From Plenodomus lindquistii (Eukaryota > Ascomycota > Dothideomycetes > Pleosporales > Leptosphaeriaceae), in contig JANUWI010000007.1 of the NCBI GenBank assembly GCA_025504975.1, forward strand, positions 1,302,001 through 1,366,000: 64,000 bases of DNA, written 5' to 3'. Positions 26,770-38,010 of the stretch are shown here, piece after piece. A program made the position numbers and the translations under genes. How positions within the stretch are numbered: the stretch's first letter is position 1; the number at the start of each line of letters is the position of its first letter. The notes below the pieces were generated by a model. It worked only from the letters and a program-made list of their open reading frames with translations. It made no database searches and had not been told where the DNA came from.

Positions 26770-28970
26770 CCTATTCTCTTTATAAAAAAAAAAGATAGTA
26801 GTTTAAAGCTATACGTTAACTACTAGAGTTTTAATAAAATTATAGTAAAAAATAGGTACCTACTACCTCTAATTACTAAATTTTTAGATAGACTAGGTAA
26901 AGCAAAAATCTATATAAAGCTTAATATCTATAACGCCTACTATAGAATTAGAATTAAAGAAAAAGATAAGTAGAAAACAGCCTTTAGAACCTAATACAGG
27001 CACTTTAAATACTTAGTAATACCTTTTAGGCTTACTAATACCCTAGTATAGTTCTAGGCCTATATTAACTAAGCTTTAGTTAGTCTAGTTAATATAATTT
27101 ATATAGTATACTTTAATAATATCTTTATTTTTTTTAATAATAAAGATAAGTATAAAGCCTATATATAGAAAATACTTAGCTGCTTACGTAAAGCTAAGCT
27201 GTATATAAAGCTTTTAAAGTGTAAATAGAAAATATAGTGTATAGAGTATCTAGAGTATATTATTACACTAGAAAAGATCTCTATTAATCTAGAATAGGTT
27301 AAAATAGTCTAAAACTAGCTATAACCTACTATAGTGCGCAATATCTAGGTATTTATTAAATTTATAAACTACTACTAGAGATTTATTATAAATTTTTTAA
27401 AATTAGCGCTACTTTTTATAAAACTAATATAGAAAGCGCTAGGGGCGGCCTAAAACAGGCTATAAAAAAAAAAAAAAAAAGCTAGCTATTTAATTTTAGC
27501 ACTAAAAGTAAAGCAGCTTTTTAAAAGATAAAAAATACTTTTCTAGAAGTATCTATATTAGTATACTTTAAAGGTAATAGAAGAATACGCCTAGAAGTTA
27601 ACGCCTCTAGAAGTGTAATATATAGTATTCTAAGCTAGTTAGTTCTAGAAAAGAGTAAAAAAGCCTAATAAAAACTAGTTAACTTCTATTTATATAAACT
27701 AATTATAGTAGAATATAATTATAACACTTATAACTAAAAATTGCTAGCTATAGTCTAGAGCCTAAAATATTAGTAATATTATTTTAAAGCTATTCTATTT
27801 AAAATATTAATAGACTATAAAAACCTATAATAGTTTATAGAAATAAAAACTTTTAACTATAGATAGGTTAGATTCTATCTAGTATTATTATAATATAATT
27901 TTACCCTTTTTTATTAGCTAGGTAAAATAAATCTAGCAGATAGACCTTTATAAAGGCTAAACTATATAGCTAAAGCTAGTAAGCTAGAATAGAAATATAA
28001 TAAAGCTTTTATAACGCTACTATAAAACTTTTTATAAAAAAAGCTAGAAAACCTAATTTTAGTAAATATAGTCTCTACTAGATCTAGTAATTAACTCTAA
28101 AGGATAGACTAAGCCCTCTAGAAATTTATAAAAGTTAAATTAACTAAAAGAAAATAGAATAAAGCTAATAAAAAGCGCAGCCTACTATTAGAAACTAATA
28201 AAGCTTTAAATAAAAAATTAGAAACTAAACTAACCTAGAATAACCTAGTCTAGGTTAATCTAGGTTAAAGAAATTAGAAAGAACTTACTATAATTAAAGA
28301 AAAGGTACTAGTAATAAAAAAATGCTATAATAACCTCTTTACTAGTTATTTTAGCGTAAAAAGGATATTTAAAAAGCTCTAACGCTAATTTATATAGAAA
28401 GGGATAAAAAAAGAGGTAGAGGACTATTATAAAGACTATCTAGTATATAAATAGTTAATAGCTGCTAGACACAGGCTTTATAGGCTATTTACTTCTCTTT
28501 TTCTATCTAACTAGCTATAAAAAGAAGTTATAATAAACTTTATTACTAAGTTACTTTCTTTAAAGTACAGCAGTATTATATATAACGCTATATTTATAGT
28601 AGTATATAGACTAATAAAAATAGCATACTATATTCTAGCCTAGGTAGACTAGAATAGTACTAACTTTACTTAGATATAAATTAGAAAGGTAGTAAAGTTT
28701 TATAAAGTCTCTAAAAAAATTATATTAGATAGAGGACCTTTTATAAATACTAGATACTAGAAAATGTTCTAGTACTATCTAAATTTAAAAAGAGTACTTA
28801 CCTCTACTTTCTACCTCTAGACTAATAGATAGATAGAAAGGTAAAACTAAACTCTAGAATAGTACTTTTAATACTACTACTATTTAGAATAGAATAACTA
28901 GGTTTTTTAGATATGTATTAGAGAATATATATATAATAATAGTATTTACGTAACTATAAAAATAATACTT
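26770..28970 (+). pseudogene. Element A2 pol relic (reverse transcriptase, RNase H, integrase)
   Basis: The reverse transcriptase reads almost continuously: a KKDSSLKLYVNY block near 26,790, NRYLLPLITKFLDRLGKAK around 26,850-26,910, and the catalytic box VYFNNIFIF near 27,106-27,130. Integrase keeps its zinc-finger spacing in sequence near 28,320-28,460, with cysteines mostly lost. Its core includes INFITKLLSLKY (near 28,530) and an ILDRGPF block near 28,720. Stops correspond to former Gln or Trp codons. It is not functional. Confidence 0.85.
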
Positions 28971-28984
28971 TTCTAAGCCTATAC

Positions 28985-31484
28985 TAGATAGAACCTAATT
29001 AGGCTAGAATAGCTTATAATAGCTATACTAGTAGAAAAAAGTCCTCTAAAAAAGTAAGTTGCGTTAGAAGTGTTTAGAATTTAAAAAAAATATAAAAAAA
29101 ACATTATAAAAGCCTAGAAATACTAAAAAAAATACGCTAATAAAAAAAGATTAGATATCTTTTTTAAAATAGGTAATTAAATTCTAGTTTTAAATAAAAA
29201 TATCTAGTTTTTATAACTAAAAAAGAAATTAAACTAGAAATATATTAGGCTAGGCTATATAACAGCCTAGTATAGTCTAAATACATTTAAAATAAACTTA
29301 TTTAAATTTAAAAAGGTTTATCTAGTATTCTACGCCTTTTTACTAGAGCTTTATAACCTTTTAAACTCTATTTTTTACCTAAAAAGCAATCCTATACACA
29401 CTTTGCAGGAAATAAGTAATAACGTATATAAAATAGAAAAGCTACTAGATAAAAAAAAAAAAAAAAGTAGAGAAATAGTAGTATTTAGTAAAATAGGTAG
29501 AATACCTAGAAAAAAAGAATTTATAGAAGCTAGAGCTAAATATTTTAGCTAACGTACTTAAAAAGTTCTAGAAAAGAACTAGAAGCTTACTAAGCTAAAA
29601 GAAAAAATAATATATAACTACTAGAAGTTAAAAACAACTCTCTAAAAAAAAAAAGCAGCTATAATATAGAATTATAAAAAGTAAAAGTAAACCTTTACTT
29701 TTTTTTTCTATAAAGTTTTTAAAAGTGTTTACAGGTACTCTACGCGTAATCTATACTAGTATAAATTAGTATAACCTACTATAGCCTATAAAAAACTAGA
29801 GTAGGCCTAAACGCTATAGATAAAATAAATGCTAGAGATATAGTAAAAAATATATAAATTACTAATAAAGTAGATACATATAAAAAAGTAAAAAAAAGTT
29901 ATAGATTTAGAGGTATTACTTAATTACCTATACTATTAAGCGCTATAAAAGGCGATAAAAAGCTAAAACTACTAAAAACAGGCCTTTTAAAGCTAGAACG
30001 CCTAGAAAAGAACTAAAGAAATAGAAAAAGAGCTAGAAAGGCTTAGAATAGCCTAAAACAGCCTAGAAGTAATTATTTAGTGTTAAAAGCTACTAGATTA
30101 GCCTTTTTTTTAGTAATTTTTCTAGTTAGTTTACTTTTTACACTACTAGAAGCATTGCTACGCTCTAATTTAAAATTAGTAATCTCTAGAATAAAAGCCT
30201 AGTAAGCTAGTTCTAATAGATTAGAATTCTAAAAAAACTTATACTAGAAAGAAGTTAGAATAGTCTATAATAGAGTATAATAGTATATACCTTACGCTTT
30301 TTAAAAGTACTAGATAGGTTCTTACTATATTTACACTTTTTAGTTCTAAAATATTTATAGTTATTTTTAGTAGCATTAAAGTAAGTAACTATAGTTAATT
30401 TAGCGTAAAAATAGAAAGTAAAGTATAGTTTAGACTTAGAATTTTTATTTTTACCTAGAGCACTGCTATGTAGAAAGAGGTAGTAATAATAAAGTATTTA
30501 AATACTAGAAAATATTAGTATAAACTAGAATAGGCTAGAACAGCTAGAAAAGATTTATTTATTAATATCTTTAAACTAAGCGCTACACTTCTAGTAAATA
30601 GTATCTAGGGCGGCTAACTGCTTAGTAAAAAAAACCTCTAAACTATTTACTTTATAAAGACTAGCGCTAGAGTTCTAGAAAGTAGGCTAGAGGAGCTATA
30701 TAGCTATATAAACTTTATAATAAATGCTAGTAGTATTTTTATAGAGCTACAGCGCTAGAATAGGTTAGTATAGGCTATTTAGAGCTAAAAAGGGAATATA
30801 TAGCTACGTACTTCTTATTTATTAGAAAGTAGCGCTAGTACTAAGCAATTTTATCTTTTTTACTAGCGTTCTAGGCTTTATAGAGGATAATATTATTATT
30901 AGTAATAACTAGTATAATATAACTATAAATACTAGTAAAATAGAGATTACTAGTAGTAAAAGCAACGTTGTAGTAGACGTAGTAGTAGTAGGTTATCTAA
31001 CTAGTATTAAAAATATTATTAGAAACCTAGCTTTTGTCTATTATAGGCTAGAATAGATTAGATAAAGCTAAAAAAGTTAGTTAAAAATATAAATAGTTCT
31101 ACTAAGCTAGTTAGCTTTATACTGCGCTAGAATAGAGTATTATAGCCTATATTAGACTATATAAAGGCTTAACCCCTATAGCTAATAGCTATATAAAAAA
31201 CTTAAAAAATACTTACTAGATAAAAAAATAGTATAGAAATAATAGGCTAAAATAAAAAAAAGGTAACCTTTTATATTATAGCTAAAAAAGGCTAGTACAG
31301 GCTATAAAATAGTAGTAAAGTAAAAGTAAAATTATAAACTATAATCTATAAATAAAGTTATAGGTAAAGTTAAAATTTTTACTTTTATTTATTACTTTAA
31401 AAATATAATACTATATTATCTATAAAATGTAAGCAGGTATTAAAACTGTCTAATTAGATTAATTAGAGTCTAGAAAAAGAATAA
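28985..31484 (+). other. Post-integrase tail of A2, with a possible extra reading frame
   Basis: This 2.5-kb segment is longer than a Gypsy element needs after integrase. The first 0.6 kb is the pol C-terminus, with a weak chromodomain-like stretch near 29,420-29,540. From about 30,640 to 31,400 the sense strand reads as long coding-like runs if RIP stops are read through. Examples are RVLESRLEELYSYINF (near 30,665) and SNVVVDVVVVGYLTS (near 30,960). A1 keeps the same segment. I recognise no family. Confidence 0.45.
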
Positions 31485-31794
31485 TATTAGGCCTTTAAGT
31501 AGCTTCCCTGCTATTTAAGCTAGAATAGCCTATAAAAGGTTATTATAGGCTAGAGGGGGCTATTACACTCTATACTAAAGTATAAAGGCCTCTAGCTCTC
31601 TACTTTAGGCTAGAGATTCTGCAAACGTATAAAAAAGGGGTAAAGAGTAGAGTATAAAGCCCGCTAGAGGTAGAAAAACAAAGAGGTAATAATTTATCTA
31701 TTTTTAATCTCTAAATAGTATCCTTGTCTGCCTATCTAATTAATCTATTCCATCCTGTATTATCTATTGCAGTAATATTCTATTAGGTATTATA
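31485..31794 (+). repeat. 3' LTR of element A2
   Basis: This is the 310-bp partner of 24,379-24,688. It is preceded by a purine-rich tract (tagaaaaagaa) and followed by the target duplicate ATAGA. It keeps CCATCCTG near its end where the 5' LTR has TTATTTTA-type changes, so each LTR was mutated independently. Confidence 0.94.
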
Positions 31795-31799
31795 ATAGA

Positions 31800-32440
31800 G
31801 CTAGAACTAGCACTACTTAAAAGTAGCTAATTCTATTAAAAAATTTAACTACTAGAAAGCTTATAATCTAGCTACCTAAATGCATAACGTATAGAAATAA
31901 GCTAAAAAAAATATAGAAAGAGTATAAAACTAAATACGTATTACTATTAATACTTATTAACATTTTATTAACTAGAGAATTAGAGATAAAGTTTATTTTT
32001 TTACTACTAACCTAGCAACTATAAAACCTAGCTAAAAGTTATCTAAACTATAGAAAAGTCCTTTTAAAGTTTTTAAATAAATTAGGTATTTCTATAGATT
32101 TAAGCTTTTTTTAAGCTTTAAAATATATAACATATTTACATTTAACGTTCTCTATAAAAATTCTAATAACCCTCTACTAGAATAAAAGGCTCTAAAGCTA
32201 CTAGCTACCTCTATATAAAATATAGAGAAGTAAAAAGTTAAAAAAATTTTTACTAGTAAGTTTACTTAAAATAAGCTAAAATATAGAGCTAGCTAGGTAG
32301 AATATAATCTAGACCTAATCTAGTATCTAGCCTTTAACTTTATAGGCTCTCTCTATAAACTATAAAACTTCTACTAGAAGTATTCTAATTATTTAGAACT
32401 TCTCTAGGTATTATACAGATAGCTTTAGGTATAGAAAAAA
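31800..32440 (+). pseudogene. Element C integrase end and chromodomain relic
   Basis: Element C resumes here after A2. The integrase C-terminal part runs to about 32,200. A chromodomain relic follows at 32,224-32,400, read as KLKYRAS.VEYNLDLIQYLAFNF with stops for tryptophan. This corresponds to the 'kYrvkW.GYdpd..WyP..nf' chromodomain pattern of MAGGY-like fungal chromoviruses. The truncated copy has the same part near 38,430-38,600. Confidence 0.75.
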
Positions 32441-33639
32441 AAAGTAGAGAATATATTATAGTTAGTAAATAATTATATTTTATAAGCTCTATAGTTTTTC
32501 TATTATTAATATATAAAAATTATAGCTAATATATAAAACTAGTATATAGCTTTTACTAATAAAACTTTTAGCCTAGTAAGCTAACTATTATAAATAGGTA
32601 TAGAAGTCTTTTAGAATCTACCTATCTACTACTATAACTTTTTAACCTCTACTTTATTATTAGAGGCGTTACGTATTTTATCTAATTTAGAGTTTTTAGT
32701 ATTTTTATATTTTAAAAACTTTCTATTAGGCCTATAAATAGGCCTGTATTTCTTTTTACTACTAGAAAAATCTAAAGCTTTTTTAGAAAAAGCGGCAGCT
32801 AAAGCTACTACGTCTTTCTAGAGAAGCTATATTTTCTAGCGTAAGTCTAAAACCTTTTTATATAGACTCTAAAGCTTTTTCTATTATATATAGTAGCTTA
32901 CTAGTATTATATTAGTTACGCTAAAGCTAGTAATCTACGTAGTTACTACCTATACTATAAAAACTAATATTTTTATAGCTAAGCTAGCTGCAGCCTTTAT
33001 ATTTACTAGCTTAGCTTTAAACTTTTTTATTTTATTTTTATTAGCTAGTATAGCCTGTATAGTAAGGCCTTTAAAATTATAAAGCGCTGCTATAATTTAG
33101 TTATATTCTAGTTCTATATATATAAGCACCTAAAAAGGTTAGAAAAAGCTTTAAACTAGTAGAAAATAATAGTTATTTACTAGTTTATACTTTTTATTTA
33201 AAAGCGTATAATAAACATACTTTTTTAAACCTACTAATTTAAATAAATGCGTAAAGTTAAATTTACTATAGAACTAGACCTAGATAAAGCATAAATAAAA
33301 GATCTAATAGGCTAAAAAGTATATATTTAGAAGTATAAAAATAGGTATCTTTATAAAGGCTATTTAATATTAGTATTAAAAGTAATAATAAGTAGTAATA
33401 GAGTACGTATAATAGAGGTATAGAGTATAAAAAGTAAAAAAAAATTATAATACTTAAAAAATTATTATATTCTACTAGAGTAACTGCTAGATTTAGTAGT
33501 TATTATAATAATTATTAATAAATAGTAAATAGAAAGTTATATTTATTTTAATAAGATAATAATTCTAGGATAGACTCTATATAGAGGTTATATAGAGGAT
33601 ACTTAGATATAGAACTATTTAATTTAAAGTAGAGAGTAA
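32441..33639. other. 1.2-kb tail of element C before the 3' LTR, unassigned
   Basis: After the chromodomain, 1.2 kb remains before the LTR, and it is kept collinear in the truncated copy (about 38,660-39,845). I see no protein family on either strand. It is not a duplicate of any other part of the window. It may be a long 3' untranslated region or a lost extra ORF. Confidence 0.45.
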
Positions 33640-34056
33640 TGTAATAAAGCTATATTCTATTATAATAATAACCTTTAGCTATAAAAGCTTTTTTATAAAC
33701 TACCTCTATTTTTCTCTATATAAGTTTATTAAAAATAGAAAACTATACTAACCTCTATCTAAACTACCTCTATACTATATCTAGTCTAGATTCTATAAAA
33801 ATCTCTACTCTACTATTACCTACGTGCTAATATAGTAGAGAAAAGAAAAAAACTCTATAAAAGCCTAGAACTACTACTAAGTTCTACTCTATATAGCTTA
33901 CTTTTTTAATAGAACTATAGAGGTATAATTTTCTTATTTTTTTATATAAAGCCTATAAAAATATAATTTATTTAGCTTTTTAATCTGCGCGCACTTCTAT
34001 ATACTTTTAAGCTAATTTAGATGCCTTTTAGCACTTTATGTTTTTAAGCTGTTATA
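33640..34056 (+). repeat. 3' LTR of element C
   Basis: This 417-bp repeat starts TGTAATAAAGC and ends GCTGTTATA. It is followed by ACTAT, the same 5 bases that precede the 5' LTR at 19,128. Confidence 0.92.
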
Positions 34057-34061
34057 ACTAT

Positions 34062-37000
34062 TTATTTTTTTAAATAAAAACTGCACTAAATTAGCTAAAT
34101 TCTACTTCTAGATTTATATTTTCTAATTTTTATATATATTTAGTAAATGCCTTCTTCTATACTATATAGTACTTAGTTATTAAAAAATAGTAATATAAAG
34201 AATTTTTTTTATATAAAAACTTTACTACTAGTTTTCTAGCTCTAGGTTATTAATTTCTTCTTCTTTTTTTATTTTTAGATTAGAAGTAATAAAGATAGTA
34301 TTATATATACTATTATTTAAAACTACTTTATAAATAACTTTACTATTAATATTATACTAAGTTATTAACTAGACTAATATATACTATAGTCCTTTAAATA
34401 TAGCTAGATAAATAAAGTTTATAACTATCTATAAGTAGACTATAGTACTAATAGTACTAATAGTAATAAAAATATTCTAAATAGTTCTAATATAAAGATT
34501 ACCTATTCTATTAGTAGTAATAATTTTATTATTATACTTTAAAAATAACTTTAGAGTTTTTAATATTAGTTATAGTATATATATAGTACTTAGTTATAGA
34601 AAGTTTATTTAAACTTTAGTATTAATAAAGTATTTAAGCCTATTTTTATTTACTAAAGTCTAATAAATTAGTAGCTTTATATATAAAGTAGCCTTTAGCT
34701 TACTAATTTATACTTAAAAAATATGTTTTAAAGCTTTAATATATAAATCTATACTATATCTATTTATAATTTAATTAAAAAAGTATGTAAACTAAAACTA
34801 GTTAATTTCTATATTATAGTAGTATATAGGTGCTATAGAAAATTACCTAGTATTTTATATTAGAATAGAGCTATAGAATACGCTAGGGTACTCTATAACT
34901 CTAATTATATTTAGCGTAATACTAGTACTATAATCTAGTTTAACTTTTTAAAAGTATAAAAAAAATAGATTAGAATTCCTTTAGAAATTTTATATTAAAC
35001 CTATACCTATAAGTATAATAGTCTAGTTTTTATATAATAGTTTTACTAAATTAATACTTATACTATTTTTAGAGCTTTTTTTTTATAGTTTTATTATACT
35101 AATTTTAGTAGTTACTTTTACTATATTTATAAAGCTAATAAATCTATATTAGTAAGCTTTTATATTTTTTATTCTATTAATATAGCTATTACTTTATAAA
35201 AGTTAAATTATAGTATTTTTTAGAGATTTCTTTTTCTAGTAGCTTTAAACTAGACGTTTTTCTATTATAGCACGTCTATATTAGAGGATAGATACTTTAC
35301 AAAAATAGTATTTTCTAGTAGCTAAATAATAGTAAATAGGTTTTTATAGATTTAAACTAGAAAAAGTATATTAGTTATAATAGGTTCTATTAGATCTTTT
35401 TATTATAGCTTTTTAAAAGTATTTTTTTCCTCTAGCTACTACTAGTAAAGCTTTCTAGAATTAACTATTTTCTAGATACCCTTTTATTAGACTAATTCTA
35501 GAATCTAATTTTTTTTAGTTTACTTTAGCTTTTAGTAGTAGTATTACTTTTACTAAATAGAATAATATTCTAGCTGTTTATATAATCTAGCGCTATTATA
35601 TTCTATAGCTTTTTTTTTACTAATAATTTTTAATATTTAAACTTTTTATACCTAATTATTATATTATTATTACTTTTCTTTTACTTTTAAAAAAAATAGT
35701 ATTTGCCTTTTAGTTAGCTAAAAAAAATAGGTACTTTAAACTATTATTTTAGTAGTATCTTACTAGTTAAAAATCTACTTTTTAAAATAACTCTAGTTTA
35801 ATCTATAAAGCTAGCTAGGTAAATAGATTTTTAGTTATTTTAAAGTATTTTTATAGTTTTTATTTAAACTATCTAAGCTAACTACTCTAGGGAGTTCTAG
35901 TAATTTTTTTAAACTACTTATAATATAGACTAAAGTAATATAACTTTTTATAGTTATTTTTATTTTATATTTAGCTTATTTAGCGTATTTTTTAAACTAG
36001 CTATATAGCTTATATTCTCTAGCGAAATAGTTTTTCTCTCTATATATATTATAAGTAAAAAGCTTTTACTATAACTAGTTCTACTTTTTTCTAAAATTAG
36101 CGCTTCTAGTAGGCTTTTATATTAAAATAGCTAGAGCTATAAAAGTACTATTATTTTTTTCTATACGTAAAGTTTTTACAATAGCTTAGTTTATAAAGTA
36201 TAGATAGTTAGTAAAAGATTTAAGTAAGCTATTAAGAAATTTATAGTTTTATTTAAACGTTTTTATTTAAACTATAAAATTTTTTATTCTATCTAGAGTT
36301 TTTATAATCTAGTTAACTTTAGAATTTATAGTAGTAAAAGAAAAGTTTTTTTTCTCTACTTTACTTTACGCTCTTTACTACTATTTTGATTTTATTTTTA
36401 GTAATTATTTTTCTAGAAAATTTAATTATTTAGTACGCCTACTAGATGTTTTTTTTATACTAGCTTATTATATTAAATTTTATACTTTTTTTTTATTAGT
36501 AGATTTTTTTATATAGGTATAGATAGTTTTAAATTTATAGCTATTTACATTATCTCTATTTAGCCTATTAGATATATTAAAAAGTATAAGTTTATAGTTA
36601 GTATAAAAAACGCTTTAAAATAAACTAAACTTTACTTTATTTTTCTAGATTTATTTTATATTAGTGTAGGCATGTTTATATACTATAAAGTTTATATAAT
36701 AGTTTAATAGACTAGAGAACTTATAAATAGCTTTATATAGGTAAATATTAAAAAAAAAGTATATTTCTATTTTCTAGATAGTATTTTAGTCCTTTTAGTA
36801 GTTTTTTATAGCTTTTTAAATCTTTTTCTAATCTTTACGCTAGTAAGCCTCTATTTATTTTTTATAAAAGCTTAGTATACTTTATTATAAAAGTTAAAAA
36901 GAATATAAAGCCTATCTAGTTTATCTAGGCCTTTATTTTCTACTTATTAATTATAATTTTCTAGAAATTCTAAAACTTTTTTTCTATTAAACTAGAAGTT

Positions 37001-38010
37001 AGTTTTTCTAGGCTTTATAGATACTAGAACTTTAAAAAAAAGCTATTCTAATAGTACTTTTAGAGGTACTATAGTAGACTTCTAGTTTAGAATGATTTTT
37101 TCTTAAGTTAAGATATTTAAACTTTTTACTAAAAACTAAAGCTTTAGCTTTATAATTCTAATATAAAAAATTAAACTTTTACTTTTAAAGTAGTTAATTA
37201 CAAAACTAGGTTTTATAGGTATTAATATCTACTTTTTTTTTTCTTATATAATTTTATTTTTAGGTTTTATTATAATATTACTACTTAGCTTTTCTAGAAG
37301 CTTTAAAGAGGTAGTAAGTTAATTAGCTACTTTCTAGACTAATTTTTAGTAGTAATTATTATAGTACTTATATAAGTTTTTCTAAATAATCTATAGTAAT
37401 ATTCTATAGTAGCTTTTTTTTTAAAAGAGGTTTCTACTTTACTATAGTAGTAGTATTCTATAGTAGCTTTTTTTTTTAGAGAAGGTTTCTATTTTACTAT
37501 AGTAGTAGTAGTCTATAGTAGGTTTTTTTTAAAAAAAAAGGTTTCTACTTTACTATAGTAGGAATATTCTATAATAACTAGTTTAGTTTATCTAGGTATT
37601 ACTAAAGCTATTTTTTATTTACCTTTTTATTTATTTAGAGGTTTTTAGAGTTAAAAGGATGCCTATATTTTTTAAGCGTTAAGTTTTATTTTTCTCTATT
37701 TATTTTTATTAGTAGTAGATAGTAGTTATACTTATATTTATTAATTTTTTTTACTCTCTACTATAGCTACTTATCTATAATAAAAAAAAAGCTGTTTAGG
37801 CTTTACTATTATATTTAGTTAAAGTTTAAAGCTTTACTTTTAAAATAAAAAGGGATAATAAATAGAGAAATAATAATAGTAGAAAAGTAAGAATTCTTAT
37901 TTCTTCTATTAGTAGTTTCTAATTTCTTTTTCTCTATTTCTTATTCCTTTATATAGAGAGAAGGCTTTAGTGCCTCTAAAAGTTCTTGTATCTATATCTA
38001 CTAAATATAT
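34062..38010 (-). mobile_element. Element F, upstream part (gag/protease side, minus strand)
   Basis: This lies directly beyond element C and continues, on the minus strand, into 19,127 and below once C is removed. Around 36,850-37,010 the minus strand reads as a gag-like helical segment. Around 34,240-34,560 it reads an ITTNRIGNLYIR...KEEEINNLE stretch that would sit just upstream of reverse transcriptase. I cannot name the domains with confidence. The right-hand limit near 38,010 is where similarity to element C starts. No LTR of F was found. Confidence 0.55.
37401..37580. repeat. Tandem repeat, about 55 bp x 3
   Basis: A unit containing ATTCTATAGTAGC, a long T run, a purine-rich block, then TTTCTACTTTACTATAGTAG repeats with starts near 37,401, 37,455, 37,510 and a partial one near 37,566. 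Unit lengths are 54-56 bp, varying in the T run. It lies in the upstream part of element F. Confidence 0.85.

Larger units (their letters stand above)
24379..31794 (+). mobile_element. Complete Ty3/Gypsy element A, copy 2 (A2), nested in element C
   Basis: The element is 7,416 bp with two 310-bp LTRs and a 5-bp duplication ATAGA at 24,374-24,378 and 31,795-31,799. Internally it has gag (about 24,700-25,950, with a cysteine-to-tyrosine zinc-knuckle relic near 25,835), reverse transcriptase (about 26,770-27,330), RNase H (to about 27,900), integrase (about 28,300-28,970), and a 2.5-kb tail before the 3' LTR. It keeps more C and G than copy A1, so it is younger or was less exposed to RIP. Its insertion into C shows that A was active after C. 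Confidence 0.93.
19128..34056 (+). mobile_element. Ty3/Gypsy chromovirus C (interrupted by A2), inserted in element F
   Basis: Two 417-bp LTRs (19,128-19,544 and 33,640-34,056) bound the element. The 5 bases before the first (19,123-19,127) and after the second (34,057-34,061) are both ACTAT, showing one insertion event across 14.9 kb. Removing A2 with one copy of its own duplication leaves an element of about 7.5 kb. It has a gag with a zinc-knuckle relic near 20,990-21,040, pol, a chromodomain that lies beyond the A2 insertion (32,224-32,400), and a 1.2-kb tail. A 5'-truncated relative lies at 38,010-40,259. Confidence 0.9.

Noticed and set aside
31800..34056. A separate 2.26-kb repeat family shared with 38,010-40,259
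   Set aside because: Target duplications and the chromodomain show that it is the 3' part of element C, cut by A2.
37401..37580. CRISPR-like spaced repeat
   Set aside because: The units are contiguous with no unique spacers, and the genome is eukaryotic.
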